Shown here piece by piece: positions 25,225-34,072 of a stretch of 64,000 bases of DNA; within the stretch, counting starts at the first letter, position 1, and every line of letters starts with the position of its first letter. Below the pieces are notes generated by a model. It searched no databases, was not told the origin of the DNA, and saw nothing but the letters and a program-made list of their open reading frames with translations. The stretch is from an uncultured Coriobacteriaceae bacterium (GTDB lineage: Bacteria > Actinomycetota > Coriobacteriia > Coriobacteriales > Coriobacteriaceae). Location: assembly GCA_944319885.1 (NCBI GenBank), contig CALUFC010000002.1, forward strand, positions 62,001 to 126,000, in the 5' to 3' direction. Both the position numbers and the translations under genes were made by a program.

Positions 25225-25920
25225 TTACTCCTCATCATCGGCATCGTCGTCTGCTGCGGCAGCGCGCACGCGGCGCTTGGGGGCCTCGAGCTTGAAACGC
25301 TTGACGAGCATGTCGTAGATCTCGGCCGAACGCGCCTTGAGGTAGGCGCCCTTGCCGTTTTGCGCGTCGAACTGCAGGCGGCCGGCCAACTCGGAGGCGA
25401 CATCGCCCGAGATCTTGCCCTCGGCGAACGCGTGCAGGCAGGCGAGCATGTCGCGATACTCAAGGTCGCCGTGATAGCACTGGATGGCTTCGTCGATCAC
25501 GGGCCACACCTTCTTGGAGCGACCGCGCTCCGTGGCACCCCACGTGGTGAGCAGGGTGAACGCCGAAAGACGCAAGGTCGAGGAAAGCTCGTCGAAGAGC
25601 GCCGACTCGGCACCCTCGAACGCCGCACCGATCTCCTTCGCGTGATTGGGAACCAGGATCACCAGTGCATCGAGCACCTCCCAGCGCGTCTGCGCCTCGG
25701 GGCGATAGAGCGCATCGATGAGCTCGGGGATATAGGGTGCGAGCAGCTCCGCTTCGCGCACCGCGACGAGCGACACCACGCGCGCCGCAAGCTGGCGCTT
25801 CCGCCTGCTCGAACTCGCCAGATCCTCGATGAGCGCCGCGAGGGCATCGGCATTATGCTCGATCTTGCCCAGCTGCTCGACTTCCTCCTGCGTAAGCTCG
25901 CGTTCGTTGTGTTCTGCCAT
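25225..25920 (-). CDS. HEAT/ARM-like helical protein, unknown function
   Basis: 231 residues, nearly all helical, with an Arg/Lys-rich and acidic tail. The pattern of paired amphipathic helices (LAARVVSLVAVREAELLAPYI, IPELIDALYRPEAQTRWEVL) suggests HEAT-like repeats that bind protein or nucleic acid. No signal peptide. It lies 3 bp upstream of icd and 9 bp after the small membrane protein gene, so co-expression is likely. I do not recognise a named family. Confidence 0.65.
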   Translation of the reverse strand: MAEHNERELTQEEVEQLGKIEHNADALAALIEDLASSSRRKRQLAARVVSLVAVREAELLAPYIPELIDALYRPEAQTRWEVLDALVILVPNHAKEIGAAFEGAESALFDELSSTLRLSAFTLLTTWGATERGRSKKVWPVIDEAIQCYHGDLEYRDMLACLHAFAEGKISGDVASELAGRLQFDAQNGKGAYLKARSAEIYDMLVKRFKLEAPKRRVRAAAADDDADDEE

Positions 25921-25929
25921 AAAACGTAC

Positions 25930-26391
25930 CTACCTCTTCTTGCGCTTCGCTGCCGCACCGGCAGCATCATGCTGGTCCGTGTGCGACGTGGTATTACGGG
26001 ATTCAACGGAGATAAGATCCGGCTCGCGCTCGCCGGCGCGACGACGCGCACGGCGTGCACGGGCGCTCCCCGTCTCGGCTGCGCGCTGATGCGCACGGTT
26101 GCGGCTATAGAAGCGATCGATCGCCTTCCACGGACCAACCGATTCGCCGTAGCCCATCTTGAGGCCCATGAGCGCACCCGCCAGCAACCCCAGCGGCGTT
26201 GCGTAGAGCATCGCCGGCAGGGGGACGAGCGCCGTGATGAACACGCACAGCGCAACCGCCGCGACGTTGTAGAGCCAATAGGCGCGATCGGTGAGTGCGT
26301 GCTCGCCAGCGCGGTTGCCCGCGAGGAACCCGATATAGATGCTGAAAATGAGCAGCAGGGCAAAGCAGATGATGAATGCCGGATCGGTCAT
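25930..26391 (-). CDS. Small membrane protein, unknown function
   Basis: 153 residues with two or three hydrophobic segments: near the N-terminus (FIICFALLLIFSIYIGFLAG), then YNVAAVALCVFITALVPL and LLAGALMGLKMGYG. A long Arg/Ala-rich cytoplasmic tail ends in KRKKR. It is packed between the dehydrogenase gene (6 bp) and the HEAT-like gene (9 bp). No family recognised. Confidence 0.6.
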   Translation of the reverse strand: MTDPAFIICFALLLIFSIYIGFLAGNRAGEHALTDRAYWLYNVAAVALCVFITALVPLPAMLYATPLGLLAGALMGLKMGYGESVGPWKAIDRFYSRNRAHQRAAETGSARARRARRRAGEREPDLISVESRNTTSHTDQHDAAGAAAKRKKR

Positions 26392-26397
26392 GCGGCG

Positions 26398-27438
26398 CTA
26401 CTCCCCGTGGTGATGATGACCATGGCAGCACTCATGCTCGCCATCGCCATGATGATGGCCGCAGGTGCACTCGTGGTCCGGATCATCATGATCGTGACCG
26501 CATCCGCATCCATCTTCGTGCTCGTGGGCGTTCGTGTAGAGCGACCAATCGAGGCCCGCGGCAACCGCCTCGGCCTCCTCCTGGTACAGCAACGTGATGG
26601 CCTGCGTACCCAGCTCGGCACCGCCGATAGCGTCGAGCATGTCGTAGAGGGCGAACGCGGTGTCGGCGCCGGGCAGCGCGATCTCGCGCTCCTCGGCATC
26701 GGCAAGCGCAAGCCCCAGGTCCTTCAGGAAGTGCTTGACCATAAACCCGGGCTTCCAATCGCCATCCAGCGCCTTGGGCGCCAGCTGTTCGAGCACGCCC
26801 GAGGCACCCGTGCCGCCAAGGATCATCTCGCGCGTCTGGGCGAGATCGAGCCCCTCCTGCTGGGCAAACGAGAGCGCATCGGCCATGCCCACCATCGACG
26901 AGGCAAGCGCAACCTGGTTGGCGAGTTTGGCAGCCTGCCCCTGCCCGGCGCGGCCGAAGCAGAAGATCTTCGAGGTGAACGTCTCGAGAATCGCGCGAAC
27001 CGGCTCGATCGTCTGCTCGGTGGCACCGACGATCGCCGTGAGGGTGCCCGCGATGGCACCCGTCTCGCCGCCCGTCACCGGGCAATCGAAGGCAACGCGC
27101 CCCTCAACCGCCGATGCCTCGGCGATATCGCGCGCGAGCGACGGCGCGCTCGTGGTGAGATCGATGAGGTAGGCCCCGGGCTTCGAGGCGGCGATCAGGC
27201 CGTCGCCGGCGAGATAGAGCTCTTCGACATCCTCGGGATATCCCACCATCGTGAACACGACATCGGCGTCGCGCGCGGCATCTGCGGCGGAGTCGGCCCA
27301 TACCGCGCCGCGCTCGATGAGACCCTGCGCCTTCTCGGGCGTGCGGTTGAACACGGTGAGCGGATAGCCCGCGTCGAGGATGTGGCCGGCGATGGGGGCA
27401 CCCATGATGCCGGTTCCGATAAACGCTACCTTCTGCAT
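26398..27438 (-). CDS. 3-hydroxyisobutyrate dehydrogenase / tartronate-semialdehyde reductase family, with His/Cys-rich tail
   Basis: 346 residues. The N-terminal Rossmann domain begins VAFIGTGIMGAPIAG; the substrate motif reads FDCPVTGGETGAIAGTL, and the catalytic lysine is in GQGQAAKLANQ. Beta-hydroxyacid dehydrogenases usually end near residue 290-300. Here about 40 extra C-terminal residues carry many His, Cys, Asp and Glu in clusters such as CGCGHDHDD, CTCGHHHGD and CCHGHHHHGE. That tail should bind zinc, nickel or copper. It is first in the icd run, 24 bp after the DegV gene. The substrate is unknown. Confidence 0.85.
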   Translation of the reverse strand: MQKVAFIGTGIMGAPIAGHILDAGYPLTVFNRTPEKAQGLIERGAVWADSAADAARDADVVFTMVGYPEDVEELYLAGDGLIAASKPGAYLIDLTTSAPSLARDIAEASAVEGRVAFDCPVTGGETGAIAGTLTAIVGATEQTIEPVRAILETFTSKIFCFGRAGQGQAAKLANQVALASSMVGMADALSFAQQEGLDLAQTREMILGGTGASGVLEQLAPKALDGDWKPGFMVKHFLKDLGLALADAEEREIALPGADTAFALYDMLDAIGGAELGTQAITLLYQEEAEAVAAGLDWSLYTNAHEHEDGCGCGHDHDDPDHECTCGHHHGDGEHECCHGHHHHGE

Positions 27439-27462
27439 ATACGTCTCCTTCGATAGGCCCTG

Positions 27463-28413
27463 CTAGCCGCGAACGCGGCGGGCGATACGGTCTGAAAGCG
27501 AAATCTTCTCGGCACGGTTCTTGCCCCAGAAAATGAGCGCGACCATGCCCGGACCCACGTGGGCGCCGATCGTAGGCCCCACCGAGCCGCGGATGATGGT
27601 GAGATCGGCGCAGCCCGGCTCCTTGCGCACCGCAGCCTCCACCCAATCGCCGTCCTTCTCGGCATCGGCGGTCACGATGGTGAGCGGCATCGAGGCGTCG
27701 AGCACGTAGTTCTCCTGGAACGACTTGACGAGACCCTTGAGCGCCTTCTTGCGGCCACGGCTCACGCCCGTGAGCGAGAGCGAGCCCGCCAGATCGAACG
27801 AAAGCGAGGCCTTCACATCGAGCTTGGAGGAGAGCTGCGCCGCCGCGGGCGGGATGCGGCCGCCGGCAGCAAGCGAATCCAGGCTGTCCAAGGTGAAGTA
27901 GCCGTGGACATAGGTCTTGGCCTCGTCCGCCCACGCCGCCAGCTCGGCTGCGGAGAGCCCGTTGGCGCGCTGGCGCACCGCCTCGAGCGCCAGCAGCTCG
28001 CCGCAGGCGCATGGCAGCGCGTTATCCACCACATAGAGCTCGAACGCGGGGTACTGGGCGCGCACCTGCTCGGCTGCCTGGCAGGCGAACTCATAGCTCG
28101 ACGAGAGCGCGCTCGTGAAGCACAGATACACCGTGGGCGTGCCCTCTTCGGCGCATTGCGTGAAAAACTCCAGGTACCGGCCGAGCGAGATGGCCGAGGT
28201 GGACATCTTCACGCCGGAGCGAATCTGATCGTAGAACTCCTTGGGCGTAATCGATGTCCAGATATCGTCGGTCTTCTCGACGCCATCGACGATATACGGG
28301 AATCCAAGGATATCCACATCGAGGGTCGCGGCGATCTCTGGCGTGAGATCGGCGCAGGTGTCGACTACGATGCGGTAACGGTTTGCGTGACCGGAGGCGG
28401 AATGCTCAGCCAT
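27463..28413 (-). CDS. DegV family fatty-acid-binding protein
   Basis: 316 residues. The DegV pattern is clear: RIVVDTCADLTPE at the start, FYDQIRSGVKMSTSAISLGRYLEFF, then VYLCFTSALSSSYEFA, VVDNALPCACGELLALEA, and the second domain from LAAGGRIP to HVGPGMVALIF. Family members (FakB) bind fatty acids and present them to the kinase FakA for phospholipid synthesis. No fakA is seen nearby, so the partner would be elsewhere. Confidence 0.9.
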   Translation of the reverse strand: MAEHSASGHANRYRIVVDTCADLTPEIAATLDVDILGFPYIVDGVEKTDDIWTSITPKEFYDQIRSGVKMSTSAISLGRYLEFFTQCAEEGTPTVYLCFTSALSSSYEFACQAAEQVRAQYPAFELYVVDNALPCACGELLALEAVRQRANGLSAAELAAWADEAKTYVHGYFTLDSLDSLAAGGRIPPAAAQLSSKLDVKASLSFDLAGSLSLTGVSRGRKKALKGLVKSFQENYVLDASMPLTIVTADAEKDGDWVEAAVRKEPGCADLTIIRGSVGPTIGAHVGPGMVALIFWGKNRAEKISLSDRIARRVRG

Positions 28414-28436
28414 TCGACGTCACCTTTCAACAACAA

Positions 28437-28462
28437 GGCGGCCATCCGCATGGATGGCCGCC
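28437..28462 (-). terminator. Hairpin terminator after hpf
   Basis: An 11-bp perfect stem (28437-28447 with 28452-28462, core GGCGGCCATCC) with a 4-nt loop lies 28 bp beyond the hpf stop. Read leftward it is followed by TTGTTGTTG. Confidence 0.75.
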
Positions 28463-28489
28463 GCCTGTACGCATGCTTTCTGCGTTATT

Positions 28490-29074
28490 TTACTCGTCGA
28501 GCGCCTCGATCTTCGGCTTGATGATGCCATATCCACCATTCTTACGGTGATACACCACATTGATGAGCCCGGTGGTGGCGTTCTCGAAGACATAGAAGTC
28601 ATGCCCCAAAAGATCGGTCTGGATGAGCGCCTGCTCCTCGGTCATGGGCGTGATCTCGATGACCTTCTCACGAACAAGCTGATCGTCCTCTTCCTCGGGA
28701 ATGAGGAGGTCGGCCAGATCGTCGACGCGCTCAACCGGAGCGACCTCGGCTGCGGAGGCGCCCTGCTGACGGTTGTCGATCACCTTGGTCTTGTACTTGC
28801 GCAGCTGGCGGGTCACTTTGTCGGCGGCCATGTCGATCGCCGAGTACATGTCCTCGCCGTGCTCTGCCACGCGAATCACGGCCCCACGGGCACGCACCGT
28901 GACCTCCACGATCGCCGGCTTGGGATTCGCAGGGTTCTTCTCGTAGCGAAGCACGACATCACAGGTCATGGGCTCGATGTCAAAAACTTTGAGGGCCTCG
29001 CCGATCTTCTCGTCAACATGAGCGCGCAGGGCATCGGTTACCGTGGTCTTGCGTCCCGATACGATGATCTCCAT
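28490..29074 (-). CDS. hpf: Ribosome hibernation-promoting factor, long form
   Basis: 194 residues. The N-terminal S30AE domain (MEIIVSGRKTTVTDALRAHV through VRARGAVIRVAEHGEDMYSAIDMAADKV) is joined to the C-terminal dimerisation domain (PMTEEQALIQTDLLGHDFYVFEN, then VVYHRKNGGYGIIKP). This long form dimerises ribosomes into inactive 100S particles in stationary phase. The ATG at 29074 has AAAGGAG at ideal spacing. Confidence 0.96.
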   Translation of the reverse strand: MEIIVSGRKTTVTDALRAHVDEKIGEALKVFDIEPMTCDVVLRYEKNPANPKPAIVEVTVRARGAVIRVAEHGEDMYSAIDMAADKVTRQLRKYKTKVIDNRQQGASAAEVAPVERVDDLADLLIPEEEDDQLVREKVIEITPMTEEQALIQTDLLGHDFYVFENATTGLINVVYHRKNGGYGIIKPKIEALDE

Positions 29075-29284
29075 GCTTGGCTCCTTTTCTATCCGGGGAC
29101 AATACGTGTATCCACTTTGTACCCATATGCCCGCGCCCGCCATTCAGTCGATTGGCGAGCACGCCTGCAAGCCATCCGCCTACGCAACAGCGACGCACGC
29201 CGAATTGAGCAAAGGCATGCGCCGCTGTTGGCGATAAGGTATGGTGTTTGGCCCGCACGGCCTGATGCGCACGCGCTGCGCGTA

Positions 29285-30211
29285 CTACGACAGAGAATTG
29301 AGGCTGTCGGTCTCGTTGGCACCGTCTTCGGATGTTGTCTCGGTTGCATCGGGAATCGTCACGCCCGAGACCGCGCTGCCGGAAAGCGACAACGGCAGCG
29401 AGCCGTACCACGATGCATGCACCGCGTCGAGCGACCCGTCGGTGGTAATCGCATCGAGCGCCTGGCTCACCGCCTGCGTGAGCTCGGTGCTCTGCGCATT
29501 CATGGCGAAGCCATAGGCGCTCGTGGCGCCGATGGCACCAACGAACGACGTACCCGGATACGCGCGCGCAAGATACGCGCCGGACGCGGCGTCGCAGGCA
29601 ACATATTGGACCTCGCCGGCGCCGAGCGCCTCGAAGCACTCGTTCACGTTGCTGAAGGTTTGCTGCGAGCTCACGATGTTCGCGCGCGCCAGCGCCTCCT
29701 GCGATGCCGAGCCATCCTGCACGGCGACCGTTGCCGCTGCGATATCGCTTGCCGTCACCGTGGCACCCTCCGCAGGCTTGCCGAAGATGGCGATCGCGGT
29801 CTCGAGATAATCGCCGAAGACCGTCACCTCGGCGCTTTCATCGGTTGCGAGGGCGCCGACAAAGACATCCGCCTCACCCGAGGAAAGCACATCGGCGGGA
29901 GACACGGCCGAAACGATCTTAAGCTTGAGACCAAGACGCGCGGCGACGTCTGCCGCCACATCGACCGCATAGCCCTCGATCGAGCCGTCTGCCCCCACCA
30001 TCGCCTGTGGCGCATCGGCCGTATCGACCGCGACGGTCAGGGTACCGGGCTGCACGAGCAGTGCGTCGTCTACCGCCTGCGCAACCTCGTGCGAGGGAGC
30101 CTCATCGAGCGCGGGCGTCATGAGCGAGCACGCGCTCAGGCTCACGATGGCAACCGCCGCGCACACCCCCGCCATAACCCGCGCGCCTACCCTGCTCAGC
30201 ATTCTTACCAT
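29285..30211 (-). CDS. Solute-binding lipoprotein, amino-acid type (family 3)
   Basis: 308 residues. A lipoprotein signal peptide ends in VSLSAC, giving Cys at the mature N-terminus. The body has the family 3 binding-protein pattern: GTLTVAVDTADAPQAMVGADGSIEGYAVDVAADVAARLGLKLKIV, then DVFVGALATDES, and a second lobe with SAYGFAMNAQSTELTQAVSQAL. It should capture a polar amino acid or similar small ligand outside the membrane. No ABC permease or ATPase gene is adjacent, so it is an orphan or feeds a remote transporter. The start at 30211 leaves a leader of about 300 nt. Confidence 0.82.
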   Translation of the reverse strand: MVRMLSRVGARVMAGVCAAVAIVSLSACSLMTPALDEAPSHEVAQAVDDALLVQPGTLTVAVDTADAPQAMVGADGSIEGYAVDVAADVAARLGLKLKIVSAVSPADVLSSGEADVFVGALATDESAEVTVFGDYLETAIAIFGKPAEGATVTASDIAAATVAVQDGSASQEALARANIVSSQQTFSNVNECFEALGAGEVQYVACDAASGAYLARAYPGTSFVGAIGATSAYGFAMNAQSTELTQAVSQALDAITTDGSLDAVHASWYGSLPLSLSGSAVSGVTIPDATETTSEDGANETDSLNSLS

Positions 30212-30542
30212 AGCACCGAACCTTCGATTCCATCCAAGGGCATGACACCCTGACTCGTTCCTCGATCCCCCAGCTGACCTGGTCTTTGCCCCCACACCTG
30301 CGCACCGGGGCGTTTGCTCAGCCGCCGCAGCGGCATCACGACTAACCCGCTCGCCCGCGGGGCGGAATTGCCCCAAGCATGTAGAACGGACGGTGCGGCT
30401 TACCTCTAGGACGCGCCATGATCGCGCGCACGCGCACGTGCGCGCTTACGTGGGTCCCTTCGACCGCGTCTGTCATGGACTAGGGCTCGACGCCCGCAAC
30501 CACAGCCTGAGGGAACGGCACGATTATAGCATCGTTGCACAG
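30212..30542 (-). other. Long structured leader/intergenic region before the solute-binding lipoprotein
   Basis: 331 bp with no gene. A leftward TATAAT (30523-30528) sits just past the comF stop, with a weak TTTGGT 16 nt before it, so the transcript would have a leader of about 300 nt. The leader is GC-rich and full of short inverted repeats (for example an alternating CG/CA palindrome around 30423-30445). I could not match it to a known riboswitch or stable RNA. Confidence 0.4.
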
Positions 30543-31301
30543 CTACCAAACGCGTGCGAGCGCGAGGGCGTCGACAGAAGCTGCCCCAGCGCACACGAGC
30601 GCCCCGGCAGCCGCCGAGATGGTCGCACCCGTGGTGATCACGTCATCGAGCAGCAGAAGCCGCATCCCCTGCACGGATGCAACCACTTCATAGGCGCCCT
30701 GAGCCGATGCCTGACGCGAGGCGCGTCCCAAAGCGCGCTGGTCGCTCGAGCCGTGCTTGGCGAGCGCGTCGAGCAGCGGCACGCCGGCGCACAGGCAAAA
30801 CGATTGCGCGATCCGCTCCATATGATCGAACCCGCGGCGCCTGAACGCCGCCGCCGTTGCCGGCACGAATACGACTGCATCTGCCTGCGTGAGCATGCCG
30901 CCATAGCGCTCCGGCGCCACGTGCTCGGCATGCTCGGCGCACGCCAGCATGAGCTCGGCAAGCTCTGGCGCTAGGCGTCGCTCCCCGCCGTCCTTATAGG
31001 CTCTGATGATGCGCGGCAGCGGGCCGGAGAACCCCGCCAGCGCGAGACATCGCCCGTGATCGAGCACCGCTCCGGCGCACTCGGTGCACTGCAAGACGCC
31101 AAACGGAGCTCCGCATGAGCAGCAGCTCTGCCGCGGATCGATCAACTCGAGCGCAGCGAGGCACCGTTCGCAAATGAGCGCTCCGGGGCGCTCGCACCCC
31201 GCGCAGCGCGTGGGCGCAAGCACCTCGAGCACCGCCTCGCCGGCGGCGGCCATGATCCGGGCAGGCAGATGCCGTCCGGAAGCATATGCGGCATCAAACA
31301 C
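30543..31301 (-). CDS. comF: ComF family phosphoribosyltransferase-like protein
   Basis: 252 residues from a GTG start at 31301. An N-terminal zinc-finger region has CAGCERPGALICERCL and CCSCGAPFGVLQCTEC. A type I phosphoribosyltransferase domain follows, with FVPATAAAFRRRGFDHMERIAQ and the PRPP loop LLLLDDVITTGATIS. ComF proteins help take up single-stranded DNA in competence. The GTG is preferred because GGAGGGAGGG lies 6 nt before it. An in-frame ATG at 31319 would place the ribosome site inside the coding region. That site is buried in a hairpin. Confidence 0.87.
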   Translation of the reverse strand: MFDAAYASGRHLPARIMAAAGEAVLEVLAPTRCAGCERPGALICERCLAALELIDPRQSCCSCGAPFGVLQCTECAGAVLDHGRCLALAGFSGPLPRIIRAYKDGGERRLAPELAELMLACAEHAEHVAPERYGGMLTQADAVVFVPATAAAFRRRGFDHMERIAQSFCLCAGVPLLDALAKHGSSDQRALGRASRQASAQGAYEVVASVQGMRLLLLDDVITTGATISAAAGALVCAGAASVDALALARVW

Positions 31302-31303
31302 GC

Positions 31304-31335
31304 GCAACCCTCCCTCCATGCGGAGGAAGGGTTGC
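31304..31335 (-). promoter_or_regulatory. Hairpin that sequesters the comF ribosome-binding site
   Basis: Bases 31304-31317 pair with 31322-31335 (13 of 14 pairs, 4-nt loop). On the minus strand the right-hand arm contains the Shine-Dalgarno GGAGGGAGGG of comF. There is no T-run, so translational control is more likely than termination. Confidence 0.55.
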
Positions 31336-31394
31336 TAGCTGCACTATGTTTTACCCGTGATGAAGTGCGCCTATGCGCCGGGCGGGCGTTGCGA

Positions 31395-32939
31395 TCAGCT
31401 CTCAGCGGATGACGAGGTGCCCTGGCCAGATCCGTCCTGCTTGGGCTTGCGCGACCGACGGCGACGACGGCGCTTCTGAGGCTGGTCTGCCGCAGCATCG
31501 GCATGATCGGTTGCCTGCGAGCGCGCCTTTGCCGCCGCGCCTCCCCCGTCGCCAGGACGGCGGCGCGTCACCTTCACCTCGCCCTCTTGCACCTGCTCGG
31601 CAACGGAGGGCACATCGGGCTTGGTGGCCTGAGTGGCATGGCGACGGCGCGAGCGACGGCGCGGCGCATCGTCGTTTGCAGCCGGCGTGCGCTTCTGCGC
31701 GGACGCGCGCTGCTCGGGCGCGGCGCCCTCTTCGCTCACATGACGGCGGCGACGGCGCGATGTCCCTTCGGTACGCTCTTCCTGGCGCGCGGGTGCTGCC
31801 TGCACCTCGGGCGCTGCGGCGCGCTTGCGACGGCGGCGGCTGGGCGCGGCGCCCTCGTTGGCAGCCGATGCGCCCTTGGCCTTGCCCGCGCTGCGCGCCG
31901 CACGGCCGGACGAGGCGCCTTTCTGAGCCTCTTCGCGCATGCGACGACGGCGCGGCGTGGGGCCCGATGTCGCGATCCTATCCGCCTGGCTGAGCCCGTC
32001 GCCCACGTCGATCCCGGCCTCGCGGTCGAGCTCCATGAGGGCGAGCGCGATATCGGGCGACTCGATCTTCTCGAGCACATCGCGCGTCACGCAATCGGGA
32101 CGGCAGGCGCACTTCTGCTCTTCGGCGCGCTTCTTGCACGCATCCGAACAGCTCATGTCGGCGAGATTCACCCGGAAGACCTTGCCGCTCTCGAGACGCA
32201 GCACCAACTGCTCGCGCGGCGTATCGTACTCCTGGATCTTTGCCTTGCCCAGCGGCGTGTCGATCACGGCCTTCTTCTTGGGGGCGCGGCTCTTGAAGTC
32301 TTTGTACGCCTCGAACTCATAGCGCAGGCAGCACATGAGACGGCCGCATACACCCGAGATCTTCGACGAGTTGAGCGGGAGGTCCTGCTCTTTGGCCATG
32401 CGAATCGAAACCGGCTCGAACTGCCCGCCGAAGCGCGTGCAGCACAGCTCCTGACCGCACTGGGCATACCCGCCCGCCAGGCGCGTCTCGTCGCGCACGC
32501 CGATCTGGCGCATATCGACGCGGATGTGGAAAAACGAGGAGAGGTCTTTCACCAGCTGCCGGAAGTCCACGCGCTCCTCGGCAGCGAAATAGAATACGGC
32601 CTTCTCTCCCCCGAAGAGGTACTCGACGCCCACGGGTTTCATGTCGAGCCCGTTTTGCTTCACGAGACGCCGGAAATCGGACATGGCCGCCTCGCCACGG
32701 TCCACGAGCTCATCGGCGCGGTCGAGGTCTTCATCGGTTGCGATGCGCAGCACCGGCTTGAGCGGCGCTGCCAAATCGCGCTCCTCCACCTCATAGGGGT
32801 CCTCGAGCACCAAGCCCAGCTCGGTGCCGCGCTCGGTGGAGCAGACGGCGTGATCGCCCTCCATGATGTCCAACCCTTGCGGATCGAACCACAGGGCGCG
32901 GGAGGCAAACGGAAACTTAACGGGTACGACTACGGGCAT
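31395..32939 (-). CDS. ricT: PSP1-domain protein (RicT/YaaT-like) with long basic tail
   Basis: 514 residues. The first 280 or so match RicT/YaaT: VVVPVKFPFASRALWFDP, DFRQLVKDLSSFFHIRVDMRQIGVRDE, and the cysteine blocks CGQELCCTRF and CGRLMCCLRYE, which in Bacillus help hold Fe-S clusters. A further SCSDACKKRAEEQKCACRPDC follows. The C-terminal 200 residues are low-complexity and rich in Arg, Lys, Ala and Glu, likely RNA-binding. It overlaps the end of holB by 10 bp, matching the tmk-holB-yaaT order seen in Firmicutes. In Bacillus the Ric complex guides mRNA processing by RNase Y. Confidence 0.9.
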   Translation of the reverse strand: MPVVVPVKFPFASRALWFDPQGLDIMEGDHAVCSTERGTELGLVLEDPYEVEERDLAAPLKPVLRIATDEDLDRADELVDRGEAAMSDFRRLVKQNGLDMKPVGVEYLFGGEKAVFYFAAEERVDFRQLVKDLSSFFHIRVDMRQIGVRDETRLAGGYAQCGQELCCTRFGGQFEPVSIRMAKEQDLPLNSSKISGVCGRLMCCLRYEFEAYKDFKSRAPKKKAVIDTPLGKAKIQEYDTPREQLVLRLESGKVFRVNLADMSCSDACKKRAEEQKCACRPDCVTRDVLEKIESPDIALALMELDREAGIDVGDGLSQADRIATSGPTPRRRRMREEAQKGASSGRAARSAGKAKGASAANEGAAPSRRRRKRAAAPEVQAAPARQEERTEGTSRRRRRHVSEEGAAPEQRASAQKRTPAANDDAPRRRSRRRHATQATKPDVPSVAEQVQEGEVKVTRRRPGDGGGAAAKARSQATDHADAAADQPQKRRRRRRSRKPKQDGSGQGTSSSAES

Positions 32940-34072
32940 AGAAGCGCCTTCCTGATATCGAAGAGCATGACCTCGAAGGTCAGCTGGGGAGTTACGTTGC
33001 GGGCGATAGCTCGCTCGGCGGCGGATACGGCCTCGAGGGCGGCAAGGGCACCCACGGGACCAGTCGAGCGCACCAGGCGCTCCACGATGTCGGCAGCGTC
33101 TTCGTTCACGATGCCGCCGGGAACGCCCTCAAGGACTGCGAGCACGTCGCGCAGCAGCGAGCGCGCGCTCGCCAGCACCTCCATGATACCCGAACGCTCG
33201 CGCGCGTTGAGTTCGCGCTTGTTCCTGTCCTCAAGCTGCTTCAATGCTCCACGCGACAGGAAGTCGGCGTTCTCGGCGAGCACCGCCTCCTGCGTGGACT
33301 TCACCTCGTCGAGCGGGGCTTTCACCGCGACGACGAGCTCGCGGGCGGCATCGAGGATATCGAGGTTATCGGCATGGGGCAGCGCGTCGATGGCGCGCAG
33401 CATGCGCCGGCGGGCATCTTGCCTGCCCGCGCTCTTGAGAAACGCCACGGCACGCGTGGGGCTACCCGCCACCGCGACCGCCATGCGGCACCGCTCGAGC
33501 GGCACACCGCACGCCCGCTCCACGGCACGCGCCGCATCTTCGGGCGCGATCATGCGAAACGGCACGCACTGGCAGCGCGATACGATGGTGGGCAAGATCG
33601 TCTCGGAAGAGGTGCCCAACAGGATGAATGTCACGCCCTGCGGCGGCTCCTCGAGGGTCTTGAGCAGCGCGTTGGCGGAATCGGCCTTGAGCTGCTCGGC
33701 TCGATCGATGATGTAGACCTTGGCGTGCGCACGGATGGGGGCAAGCGCCACGTCGTCGATGAGGTCGCGCGTTTGGGCGATCAGGTAGCCCGTCACGCTT
33801 TCGGGTGCGAGATAGTGCACATCGGGATGCGTGTGGCGCGCCACACGCACGCAGGCATCGCACGCGCTGCAGCCGCCCTTATCGCAGATGATTGCCTGCG
33901 CAAGCGCCCACGCGGCATCGAGCTTACCCGAACCGGGCGCACCCAGAAACAGGTAGGCATGCGAGGCGCGACCACTCGCGACGGCACGCTCCAGAAACGC
34001 GCGCACGCGCGGCTGCGTATCGAGCTGCGCGATGAGCGAACGGGACGCCGCGCGCTCCGATGCCGGCATCAT
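32930..34072 (-). CDS. holB: DNA polymerase III subunit delta'
   Basis: 380-residue AAA+ clamp-loader subunit. The Walker A-like loop is FLGAPGSGKLDAAWALA, followed by the zinc module CDKGGCSACDACVRV, the Walker B-like VYIIDRAEQL, and ANALLKTLEEPPQGVTFILLGTS with sensor 1 and the SRC-like region SRCQCVPF. The start at 34072 overlaps the tmk stop (ATGA), so the two are translationally coupled. The longer frame to 34093 would overlap further without a better ribosome site. Confidence 0.92.
   Translation of the reverse strand: MMPASERAASRSLIAQLDTQPRVRAFLERAVASGRASHAYLFLGAPGSGKLDAAWALAQAIICDKGGCSACDACVRVARHTHPDVHYLAPESVTGYLIAQTRDLIDDVALAPIRAHAKVYIIDRAEQLKADSANALLKTLEEPPQGVTFILLGTSSETILPTIVSRCQCVPFRMIAPEDAARAVERACGVPLERCRMAVAVAGSPTRAVAFLKSAGRQDARRRMLRAIDALPHADNLDILDAARELVVAVKAPLDEVKSTQEAVLAENADFLSRGALKQLEDRNKRELNARERSGIMEVLASARSLLRDVLAVLEGVPGGIVNEDAADIVERLVRSTGPVGALAALEAVSAAERAIARNVTPQLTFEVMLFDIRKALLCP

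Noticed and set aside
24382-27456. 1024-residue open frame on the plus strand opposite icd, HEAT-like, membrane and dehydrogenase genes
   Set aside because: It is antisense to four genes with strong motifs. High GC removes stop codons from the opposite frame. It has no ribosome site and no recognisable domains.
28454-30253. 599-residue plus-strand frame opposite hpf and the lipoprotein gene
   Set aside because: Both opposite genes are certain, and the frame shows only an Arg/His-rich shadow composition.
30274-30283. ACCAGGTCAG on the minus strand, as in bacterial SRP (4.5S) RNA
   Set aside because: The following GGAAGxAGCAG loop of SRP RNA is absent and the flanks do not pair in the SRP way.
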